Source: Coleofasciculaceae cyanobacterium (GTDB lineage Bacteria; Cyanobacteriota; Cyanobacteriia; Cyanobacteriales; Xenococcaceae). From it: DNA of 64,000 nt. Every line of letters starts with the position of its first letter. The first letter of the stretch is position 1. The position numbers and the translations under genes are program-made. A model generated the notes under the pieces. It was not told the DNA's origin and made no database searches. It worked only from the letters and a program-made list of their open reading frames with translations. Below are positions 55,291-63,094 of the stretch, in pieces. The DNA lies in NCBI GenBank assembly GCA_036703275.1, contig DATNPK010000111.1, positions 248,001 to 312,000 of the forward strand. Direction: 5' to 3'.

Positions 55291-57861
55291 TTAAATACCT
55301 AATCTAGTTTCAACTCTTGCCAAAGATTTAGTAGCTGCTTCCCAATCTGGGTTTAATTCAACTGCTTTTTGATAATATTCGCTTGCAGTTTGATATTGTT
55401 GCAAATATTCGGCGACAGAACCTTTGCCGTACCAAGCTTCATAATAATTGGGATTTATAGCTAATGCTCGGTCATAAGAATCTATAGCTTGGTCATATAG
55501 TCTAATTGCCTTTTGAGTATTACCCAACCCAATTAAAGCAGGAAGATAATCAAGCTTGATCGCCAGTGCTTCATTATAAGCCTCGATCGCCGATTGATAT
55601 TCTTTTTGCTGGTAATATAACTTGCCTAAATTGTTCCACGGAACAAAACTACGATTAGGATCGAGGGAAATCGCTTTTTTAAAGTCAAAAATTGCTCGCG
55701 CAGGCTGTTCTAGCCGAGTATATGCCTCACCACGGTTGTTCCATAGCCAAACATTTTCAGGATCAATTTTGATTGCTTGATTATAGGAAGCGATCGCAGC
55801 TTCATATTTTTTGAGACTATAGAAAGTTAAAGCTTTACAGTTCCAAAGCTGAGGACTTTGATAATATCTGAGTGCTGTGCTACAGGTTTGCAAGGCTGCT
55901 TGATAGTCATTCAACTGTCGTTCAGCTTTTGCTTTTTTTAACCAAACCTGTTCAAAGTTTCTTACCTGTCCTCTTGTATTTGGTAGTTTATTCAGTCCAT
56001 TACTATAATAATCAACCGCTTGCTGATACTGATTTGCTTCTAGTTTAATATCTCCTTTGTAAAATTCTAAGATTGCTACCCTTTGCGCCCATTGAGTCAG
56101 CGCAATTATAATCCCCAGACTTAAAACAGGCACAATTAAGAAATATTTGTATATTCCTCTAAATCTAGATTTGTGCTTAATTTTCTTAAGATCTTTAACT
56201 ATTTTATTAAGGGATTGATATCTTTGATTTTTGTCTAGACAGATCATTTTGTCCAAAATTTGGGCAAAACTAGCACTAATTCTCGCTTTGCGATGCCACA
56301 ATACTTCTCCAGTGCGAGGATTTTTTTCTAAGTCTTGGGGTTGAGTTCCTGTTAGTACGTGAATAGCAGTCATACCTAAAGCATAGATGTCACTCACATA
56401 AGTAGCTCTTCCAGCAATTTGTTCTGGAGGAATATATCCTGTCTTACTATCAGGAAGCGAATGAATCGCTTTATTAACCAAACTAAAATCAACTAAAGCC
56501 GTTTTATCCTCACCATGACGCCTGATGATGCTAGACGGCTTAATATTACCGTGGATGATTTGTTGCCGATGAAACGGATTTAAAGCTGTAGCAGTATCTA
56601 CCAAGATATCAATAACCTCACTTTCGGAGAGGATAAACTGATCCTCGACAATTTGCGCCAAACTCTTTCCTTCAATATACTCTTGAACAATATAAATTTT
56701 AGTTTCGTCAACCAAATATTCGACAATTGCTGGAATTCGGCGATCTCGGTCAATAATTGATAAGTTGTTAAATCCTGACATTATCTCTTGGGTAACTTCA
56801 GATAATGATTGCCTCTCAGAATTTTGTAATCCTAGTATTTCAAGATAATAACGAGTGCTAGTTTTTTCTAAACTTTTCGCCACATAAGAATGCATTCCTC
56901 GATCGCCACCTAAATATTTGACCATCTGATATTTATTACCAATAGTCTTACCAATTATTTGCAAGGGAGCAAGATCGCGCAACACTTCGCTAGCATTACG
57001 ATAGCGTTTTGAAATGTTGTCTGCCGTCATGCGATTAACAATTTTCAAAAAAGCTTCGCTAATAGCTATTTTTTTATTCCAAGCAACTGTAGAACCAGAT
57101 TCAGTAGCTTCCCATTCCGTAGGAGACTTATCTGTCATGCCGAAAATCACAGTTTTGCCCAAGGCATAAATATCGCTACCATAAACTGGCTTACCATTAT
57201 TTTGCTCTGGAGGCATATATCCTGGAGTACCAATAATTTGAGTTTGAACTTTTTGCTTGCTAGAGGCAAAAGCCAAAGTACCCATTTCTTTAACAGCACC
57301 AAAATCAATCAAAATCATCTTGCCATCCTGCTTGCGTCTAATTAGATTGGATGGTTTAATATCTCGGTGAATAATTCCCTGATAGTGAACAGATTTTAGA
57401 ATGCCTAAAATATCAAACAAAAATTTAATTGCTTGAGTTTCGTTAAGCACTTGCCGATGAATTTCTTGCTCGAATTCTTCTCCTTCAACAAATTCTAAGA
57501 CTAAATAAAATTGTTGGTTTTCTTCAAAATGACCGATAAATTCAGGAATTTGAGGATGTTTTCCTAGCCATTGCAAAACCATAGCTTCTGTTGCTAAACG
57601 CTCTTTGGCGCTTGCCCAAACTGAAGCACTATTAAATCTTGGCTGCAATTGTTTAACGGCACATTTAGTTTGCTTGGCTGACTGTTTGTCTAATGCTAAA
57701 TAGGTAGTTGCAAAACCACCACTGCCAAGTTCTCTAACAATATAAAATCTTTGATTAAGTAGATCTCCTGTCTTAAGTGCTTTATAGCCATACTCAGCAT
57801 TACGTTCAGAGTAGTAAGTTTCAGATTGGGAAATAGGAATAGTAAAGTCTGAGTCTGACAT
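55291..57861 (-). CDS. Ser/Thr kinase - pseudokinase - TPR membrane protein
   Basis: 856 residues. Kinase domain 1 (about 39-300) has ELGSGGFATTY, a lysine in CAVKQL, HRDIKPSNL and DFGAVKE, so it should be active. A second kinase-fold domain (about 312-560) reads LGGDRGMHSY, then YLEILG where the catalytic lysine is expected, HGNIKPSS in place of HRD and VDFSLV in place of DFG. It is therefore very probably a pseudokinase. A transmembrane helix (about 570-590) follows, then seven TPR units to the end. ATG at 57861. The UPF0104 gene follows by 12 bp. The role is inferred as signal-dependent scaffolding at the membrane. Confidence 0.88.
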   Translation of the reverse strand: MSDSDFTIPISQSETYYSERNAEYGYKALKTGDLLNQRFYIVRELGSGGFATTYLALDKQSAKQTKCAVKQLQPRFNSASVWASAKERLATEAMVLQWLGKHPQIPEFIGHFEENQQFYLVLEFVEGEEFEQEIHRQVLNETQAIKFLFDILGILKSVHYQGIIHRDIKPSNLIRRKQDGKMILIDFGAVKEMGTLAFASSKQKVQTQIIGTPGYMPPEQNNGKPVYGSDIYALGKTVIFGMTDKSPTEWEATESGSTVAWNKKIAISEAFLKIVNRMTADNISKRYRNASEVLRDLAPLQIIGKTIGNKYQMVKYLGGDRGMHSYVAKSLEKTSTRYYLEILGLQNSERQSLSEVTQEIMSGFNNLSIIDRDRRIPAIVEYLVDETKIYIVQEYIEGKSLAQIVEDQFILSESEVIDILVDTATALNPFHRQQIIHGNIKPSSIIRRHGEDKTALVDFSLVNKAIHSLPDSKTGYIPPEQIAGRATYVSDIYALGMTAIHVLTGTQPQDLEKNPRTGEVLWHRKARISASFAQILDKMICLDKNQRYQSLNKIVKDLKKIKHKSRFRGIYKYFLIVPVLSLGIIIALTQWAQRVAILEFYKGDIKLEANQYQQAVDYYSNGLNKLPNTRGQVRNFEQVWLKKAKAERQLNDYQAALQTCSTALRYYQSPQLWNCKALTFYSLKKYEAAIASYNQAIKIDPENVWLWNNRGEAYTRLEQPARAIFDFKKAISLDPNRSFVPWNNLGKLYYQQKEYQSAIEAYNEALAIKLDYLPALIGLGNTQKAIRLYDQAIDSYDRALAINPNYYEAWYGKGSVAEYLQQYQTASEYYQKAVELNPDWEAATKSLARVETRLGI

Positions 57862-58165
57862 AACATATCTGGACGCAAGATTTATAAATTGTAGCGAACA
57901 TTGGCAAAAGATAGCGATTTTACTTTAATTATTGCTAACCGTACCATACAAAAAGATACAGCAAGATAATTAGCTTAATTATCTTGACTATTTTATTACT
58001 TTTAAATAAGAAAACTTGTACTAATTATCTTTAATTTTGTTGAACAGGACTGAGGTTTATCTTGCTAAAAAAGCACAAGTTTACGATAATGTCTTTAGGT
58101 TAAATTTTAAGGTAAATTAATTTTTACCACATTTTGGATTTAGGTTCTGTTTCAAAATTTTATTT
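57862..58165. promoter_or_regulatory. Divergent gap upstream of the kinase gene and a small membrane gene
   Basis: About 300 bp of AT-rich DNA between divergent genes. No coding or RNA gene seen. It should hold both promoters. Confidence 0.35.
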
Positions 58166-58330
58166 ATGAGCTTTTTTCGCCAATATATAGCACCTTTCGC
58201 TGTCCTGTTAATTTTTTTGCTGGCTTTATTTGCCGTAAGTATACGTATCTTTCTCCCTTCAGATATGGCTGCTCCTGCTCCTGTTTCTGTGGAAGGTTTG
58301 AGTATGGTTATATCCCAGACTAAACCCTGA
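58166..58330 (+). CDS. 54-residue single-helix membrane protein
   Basis: ATG at 58166. The product starts MSFFRQYIAPFAVLLIFLLA, has one transmembrane helix, then FLPSDMAAPAPVSVEGL and a short tail. The RQYxAP and SDMAAPAP pattern recurs, as I remember it, in small hypothetical proteins across cyanobacteria. An intrinsic terminator-like hairpin follows, supporting a real transcribed unit. Function unknown; probable thylakoid or plasma-membrane protein. Confidence 0.65.
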   Translation: MSFFRQYIAPFAVLLIFLLALFAVSIRIFLPSDMAAPAPVSVEGLSMVISQTKP

Positions 58331-58395
58331 CAGTTTGGGAGTTGACTATAGTATTAAAGTTGATTAGCTTGAGAAAAGTAAGGCGATCGATTAAA

Positions 58396-58427
58396 GATAA
58401 AGTTAAATTTAATAACTTTATCGTCTT
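58396..58427 (+). terminator. Hairpin after the 54-residue membrane gene
   Basis: A perfect 10-bp stem, GATAAAGTTA (58396-58405) and TAACTTTATC (58413-58422), with a 7-nt loop, followed by T-rich sequence. A second hairpin (TTGTATC/GATACAA) lies at 58432-58450. Confidence 0.75.
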
Positions 58428-58487
58428 TGCTTTGTATCCTTTAGATACAATAAGAAAATTTTGCTCCAGTTCTTTAAACTGGGTTGA

Positions 58488-59239
58488 TTACCTACTAATC
58501 TTAGTTAATGATTGGTAATCGATTAATTGCCACCATTCTCTAAGTCCAATCTCTTCAATGTTTTTGCCATTAATTCGCACAAAAAATCGGTTATTTACGA
58601 GAAGATTTAAACTACCTTGTTTGCTGTCGTAGGTGTATTGTTCCCTTCCTAAAATATCGCCAATTTTGATTTTTTTATTATAGCCCTCGGTTGACTCTTG
58701 GCTGAACTCGGTGGTCAGCAAAAATGGAGCATATAGCGCAGAATTAAACGCCCAGTCAAAGATACTAACGGTAATTTCTTTCTCTTTTTGAGTATAAGTT
58801 TGACCAACGGTCCGTGCCGTCTCCGTCGTTTTATATGCCCTAAAGGATATGCCCTAAAGGATATGCCCTAAAGGATTCCCTTCGGTCTCGGAGCGGTATG
58901 CTTTAGCGCTAGCTTATACTAAAGCCCTAAAGGATTCCCTTCGGTCACACTCGCTTCGCGACGCGAAGCTAGTCCTTTAGGGCATCGTCCGAAGGTGTCC
59001 CTGAACGGATACACCTACGGATATACCATGCACGGGAATCCTTTAGGACGGCGGAGTAATCTGTGACTGATTTGAGAGATACCATAGTTGCCCAAAGAAT
59101 TTGTTTCTGCGGTTAGTTCACCTGCTGCCCATCCTTGAGGTAGTTGAAGCAAATATTCAATCAATTCTTTAAAAGAAATTGGCTTAACAATATCTTGTTT
59201 AGCTATTTTTTCTTGAATAATGTCAGCATTTTTGCTCAA
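58488..59239 (-). pseudogene. Hypothetical gene interrupted by a palindromic repeat element
   Basis: The N-terminal part (59239 down to about 59055) encodes KNADIIQEKIAKQDIVKP and LLQLPQGWAAGELTAETN up to ISQISHRLL, then runs into the repeat and stops. The C-terminal part (about 58832 down to 58488) reads TTETARTVGQTYTQ, FDWAFNSALYAPFLLTTE, then on to LREWWQLIDYQSLTKIS. The two halves are out of frame with each other (518-bp offset between frame starts). The parent protein seems to have been about 180 residues and cytoplasmic; I do not recognise the family. A TTG at 59237-59239 is the apparent start. Confidence 0.75.
58834..59052. repeat. Mosaic palindromic repeat element inside a gene
   Basis: It contains three direct units of ATGCCCTAAAGGAT (58834-58876) and shared blocks CTCGCTTCGCGACGCGAAGC, GCATCGTCCGAAGGTGTCC and ATATACCATGCACGGGAATC, which also occur, in the same order, in the element at 5453-5696. 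No coding capacity. It disrupts the reading frame of the host gene. Confidence 0.85.
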
Positions 59240-59792
59240 TTTTATAGCCTTTTCAATAGCTTAAAAGGGATTTTGACGAAGATTTATTTCTTCAATTTCC
59301 AAAGTCTGAATTGGTAATTTTGATTAATGCCACACCCTATCGGTATTGTCAAAATAATTGAGTAATAATAATTGAGTAATAATAGTTTTTACTGTCAAAA
59401 ATATTGTTGACTTACTAAAGTTAATTAATATATGTAAAATTAATTAATATATGTAAACAAATCTAAGAGAACTTTAAATAAAAAAGCGACTAATTATTAT
59501 TAATAAAAGTAATGGCTAAATAAAAGACAAACAGGATTTCATCTGACAAGACACATCTAAGCCAGTTAATGTTCCTCCACGTGAACAGTACTTCGCCTTC
59601 CAAAGACAAAGTAAACTTATCGTTTGAATCAAGCGATCGCTTAAATTACACAATCATACCAAGCCGCAACCAAATCAAGGTAAATTATTGCTTCGGCTAA
59701 TTCTTAATTAAAGATTAGCTACATAAACAGTTGTTATATAAGAGTTACGTTATCTTAGTAAATAAGAAAATAATATTTATTCAGAAGTAGCC
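59240..59792. promoter_or_regulatory. AT-rich upstream region of the S8 protease with short tandem repeats
   Basis: About 550 bp without a gene. A 14-bp unit (ATAATTGAGTAATA) occurs twice in tandem at 59354-59381, and a 19-bp unit (TTAATTAATATATGTAAA plus one base) occurs twice at 59421-59457. A GCGATCGC site lies near 59633. The repeats could be replication-slippage products or protein-binding sites. Confidence 0.5.
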
Positions 59793-61562
59793 ATGAAAAA
59801 GCTAGTGCTGCTGTGCTTATTTGTTTTGGGAATTGGATTCGCTTTGTTCAATTTTCAAAGACTGGCACAACAAGGAGAATTTGACTCAATTATTGTAGAT
59901 TTTAAAGAAGAAGTGCCGATCGCCCAGATTAGCGAAGAAATCCAAGCACTGTCACTAAAATACAATCAACAGGTCGATCTAAACAGCATTTTTTCAATTG
60001 ACGATCGCATTTACATTGTTGAAGGGGACAAAAAAACCCTGAAAGAATTAAAGCGATCGTCTTTAAGTAAAGATACCGAATATATTGAAGCTAATTATCT
60101 ATATAAAGCTTTTGCTGTTCCCAACGATCCTGAATACACTAAGCAATGGAACTTCCGTAATATTAATGTAGAACAAGCCTGGGATGAATCCAACGGAGCA
60201 GGAGTCACTGTTGCGGTTATTGATACGGGAGTAAGTAAAGTCCCCGATTTAAAATTGACTAAGTTTGTCAAAGGCTACGATTTTGTCAACAATAAAGATG
60301 ATGCTAGTGACGACAATGGACACGGTACTCATATAGCAGGAACTATTGCCCAGTCTACTAATAATGGCTATGGTGTAGCAGGTATTGCTTATGAAGCCAG
60401 TATTATGCCTCTAAAAGTTCTTTCTGGTAGCGGTGGTGGAACAATTGCCGATATTGCCGAATCAATCAAATTTGCTGCGGATAACGGTGCTAATGTCATC
60501 AATATGAGTTTAGGTGGTGGCGGTGCTAGCAACATGATGGCAGAAGCGATTAAATATGCCCACGGCAAAGGGGTAGTAATTGTTGCTGCTGCAGGAAATG
60601 AAGGACGTAACGCCTCATCCTATCCTGCTCGCTATCCTGATGTAATTAGCGTTTCGGCAATTGATGCTGCGGGTGACAAAGCTGCTTACTCTAACTTTGG
60701 TGCAGGAATAGATATTTCCGCTCCTGGCGGTAGCGAAACAGGCAAAATTATTCAAAACACCTTAGACCCCACAACGGGAAAATCTGTGTTTGTTGGTTTC
60801 CAGGGAACTAGCATGGCTGCACCTCATGTAGCTGGAGTAGCTGCTTTGATTAGAGCGACTGGTGTTGATACTCCTGAAGAAATTTTAGACATTCTCAAAC
60901 AATCTTCTCGCAAGGTACAAGAAGATCATCTCAATCATTTCGGCTCAGGACATTTAGATGCCAATGCAGCAGTTCAGCTAGCTCTTAAAGGCCAAATTAC
61001 CTTTAACGATTTCTTCCGCTGGTTGCGTAAGAGTGGCTATCTCAATCTTGGTTTTTGGATTGATGGTGGTGCAGTGGCTCTATTACCTAAACTGGGGATG
61101 GTAATTGGTTCTTATTTACTAGCTTGGTTCTTACGAAACTATATCCCTTTTACCCTTGGTTTAAACGGCGGTCTAATTTTTGGTAGTTCTGGCTTATTTT
61201 TCCTTCAGGGACTATATTGGTTCGATTTACCACAGTGGCCAATGCGTCTATTTGGCAGCTCTCTTCCCGAATTGGGAAATATTGTTTTCGGTAACCCTAA
61301 TTTCAATCCCTTATTTGCCAGTGCTTTAATTCCTTTTATTTTGATAGCTTTATTACTCGGACATCCTAGCCTGAAATGGTTTGCTATTGGTTCTAGCATT
61401 GGTGTTGCTGCTTGTTTAGGAGTTAGTGCTTTTGCCGATCCTGGTATTTGGCTCTTAGGCAGTGGTGCGATCGCTCGTGGTTATCTACTAGTTAATGCTT
61501 CTATCTGTTTGGGTTTGGCATATTTAGCTAGCCAAAAGGAAAAGCAACGAGTAAGTCTTTGA
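59793..61562 (+). CDS. S8 subtilisin-like serine protease with polytopic membrane tail
   Basis: 589 residues, ATG at 59793. A signal/anchor helix (about 3-20) and an I9-like propeptide region (about 30-110) precede the catalytic domain. The catalytic triad is visible: Asp in VAVIDTGVS (about 142), His in NGHGTHIAG (about 176) and Ser in GTSMAAPHVAG (about 340). From about 400 on there are five hydrophobic segments, ending in KEKQRVSL. The protease domain is therefore probably held at a membrane, facing the periplasm or thylakoid lumen. A polytopic tail is unusual for S8 proteases. A terminator follows. Confidence 0.9.
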   Translation: MKKLVLLCLFVLGIGFALFNFQRLAQQGEFDSIIVDFKEEVPIAQISEEIQALSLKYNQQVDLNSIFSIDDRIYIVEGDKKTLKELKRSSLSKDTEYIEANYLYKAFAVPNDPEYTKQWNFRNINVEQAWDESNGAGVTVAVIDTGVSKVPDLKLTKFVKGYDFVNNKDDASDDNGHGTHIAGTIAQSTNNGYGVAGIAYEASIMPLKVLSGSGGGTIADIAESIKFAADNGANVINMSLGGGGASNMMAEAIKYAHGKGVVIVAAAGNEGRNASSYPARYPDVISVSAIDAAGDKAAYSNFGAGIDISAPGGSETGKIIQNTLDPTTGKSVFVGFQGTSMAAPHVAGVAALIRATGVDTPEEILDILKQSSRKVQEDHLNHFGSGHLDANAAVQLALKGQITFNDFFRWLRKSGYLNLGFWIDGGAVALLPKLGMVIGSYLLAWFLRNYIPFTLGLNGGLIFGSSGLFFLQGLYWFDLPQWPMRLFGSSLPELGNIVFGNPNFNPLFASALIPFILIALLLGHPSLKWFAIGSSIGVAACLGVSAFADPGIWLLGSGAIARGYLLVNASICLGLAYLASQKEKQRVSL

Positions 61563-61654
61563 AGGATGAGGGATGAAGATAGCGATCTGTAATTTCTTTG
61601 ACTTCTAAAAACATAAATTCTCGATTTTATTTAGCTAGAGATTAGATCGTAACT

Positions 61655-61697
61655 ACTGAGTTCTAAGTTGTTAAGATAATTTGGAACTCAGTTTTTT
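61655..61697 (+). terminator. Intrinsic terminator after the S8 protease gene
   Basis: ACTGAGTTC (61655-61663) pairs with GAACTCAGT (61684-61692), and six T residues follow. A 20-nt loop. Confidence 0.85.
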
Positions 61698-61716
61698 ATT
61701 GGCGAGGCAGTGACAA

Positions 61717-61932
61717 ATGACCGTAACTGGAACAGTTGAAAAAAAAGGATTTGGCTTTGGTACGTGGGCATTAGTAGCAGAAGACGGTACTACCTACGAA
61801 CTCAAAGATCCCGCTACCGAATTGAAACAGGAAGGAATTAAGGTAGAGATAAAAGGAAAAATTCGAGACGACGTAATGACGATCGCTATGATTGGTGCTG
61901 TTTTAGAAGTCGAATCTTACAAGCTTTTATAG
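61717..61932 (+). CDS. Small beta-rich hypothetical protein
   Basis: 71 residues, ATG at 61717. The pattern TVTGTVEKKGFGFGTWALVAED, TYELKDPA and KGKIRDDVMTIAMIG looks like a small OB- or SH3-type beta barrel, as in secreted or cytoplasmic binding domains. No signal peptide. Function unknown. A decayed P-loop gene starts 35 bp downstream on the same strand. Confidence 0.6.
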   Translation: MTVTGTVEKKGFGFGTWALVAEDGTTYELKDPATELKQEGIKVEIKGKIRDDVMTIAMIGAVLEVESYKLL

Positions 61933-61967
61933 ATAGCTGTATTCAAAAAACTAAAACAATTGGAGCA

Positions 61968-62534
61968 ATGAAGAAGGTAGCTGTATTTGGAAATACTGGA
62001 GCAGGAAAGTCTACCCTTAGTAAAAAACTTGCAGAGATTACTAACCTACCGCTCTACGCTTTGGACAAAATCCAGTATAAATCAGGTGGAGAAGAAGTTA
62101 AGTATCAAGATTATCGACAGATTCACGCTCAAATTTTAGAATCTGATGAATGGATTATTGATGGCTACGGATGCAAGGACACCTTGTGGTCGAGACTCAA
62201 AGCAGCGGATACATTAATCTATATCGATCTGCCTTTATTCATCCATTTTGTTTGGGTGAGCAAACGGCTAATTAAGGGATTATTCAAAAATCCTGAAGGT
62301 TGACCAGAAAACAGTCCTATTTTTAGGAGCAGTTTTAACAGCTATCGTACACTCATAGCTTGTCAGAGAATTTTAACACCAAAATACCGTGAGTATGTTA
62401 GTCAAACAGATGAAGTCAAGAACATTTATCACTTAAAATCTATCAAAAGCATTGCGCAATTTATCGCAAAAATTGAACATAAAAATGCTGGGTTTCCTCG
62501 TTCAAAAGATGAACTATTTAAATATTTGCTATAG
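61968..62534 (+). pseudogene. P-loop nucleoside-kinase-like gene with in-frame TGA
   Basis: Starting at the ATG at 61968, the frame has the Walker A motif FGNTGAGKSTLSKKLA and a lid region (DEWIIDGYGCKDTLWSRL), then stops with TGA at 62301-62303 after KNPEG. The same frame continues without any other stop for 77 codons (PENSPIFRSSF, then KNIYHLKSIKSIAQF, then FPRSKDELFKYLL) to a TAG at 62534, for a total of 189 codons. The conserved-looking GWPENSP reading suggests a Trp codon (TGG) mutated to TGA. The family resembles topology-modulation/adenylate-kinase-like small P-loop proteins. Either a recent pseudogene or a truncated product of 111 residues. Confidence 0.8.
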
Positions 62535-62598
62535 ATGAATCGTAGCAGTAAATTATTTGCCCTTAATAATAAAATTATTTAGTAACATTGAAGCCAAT

Positions 62599-62850
62599 TC
62601 ATCCCAATATCGAACTAATGTATTGAGCCAATTCGGTCAAATTATCCTCATCATCACAATATACTTCAGCTTGATGTTGTCTCATGCCAAGGTCTTTTAA
62701 CAAGCTAACCATACAGTTATACATAATGACTTTAGCCAGGTGCTGTTCTTCACCACCATAGTTTTGATACTGTAAATATTCTCTAGCTCTCAATCCTAGT
62801 TCGCGATATGTAGAACTAGCGATTAATCTTTCCAGTCTCGAAAAATCCAT
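62599..62850 (-). CDS. Small hypothetical protein
   Basis: 83 residues from the ATG at 62850; the frame can be extended to a TTG at 62922, but the added residues look non-coding. It has a helical look (SRLERLIASSTYRELGLRAR, then HQAEVYCDDEDNLTELAQY). No signal peptide or membrane helix. Family not recognised, although similar short proteins occur in cyanobacteria in my memory. Confidence 0.5.
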   Translation of the reverse strand: MDFSRLERLIASSTYRELGLRAREYLQYQNYGGEEQHLAKVIMYNCMVSLLKDLGMRQHQAEVYCDDEDNLTELAQYISSILG

Positions 62851-63094
62851 AAAAGACGATGCTTTGTTCGATACCTTGTATTTTATTTTAGTTTTTAGTA
62901 GACAAAATCTGAAACTTATCAACCATTATTCCTTAAGGATAGAAAACTTAACCTTGAATAGTTAATTTTATCGAGCGCAAATTATTTACCTAGATTTAAT
63001 TGAAAAGCGATCGAGCATCGGGTTAAATTTGTTAGGGTAAATTTAAGCGGAATTATCTAGAGAATTATTTAGTTGCGGGGGGCGATAAGAAGTA
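62851..63094. promoter_or_regulatory. Divergent gap before the TonB-like gene
   Basis: About 245 bp with no gene. A GGGGGGC string about 17 nt before the ATG at 63095 is G-rich but not a standard ribosome-binding site; GATAAGAAG lies closer. Confidence 0.3.
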
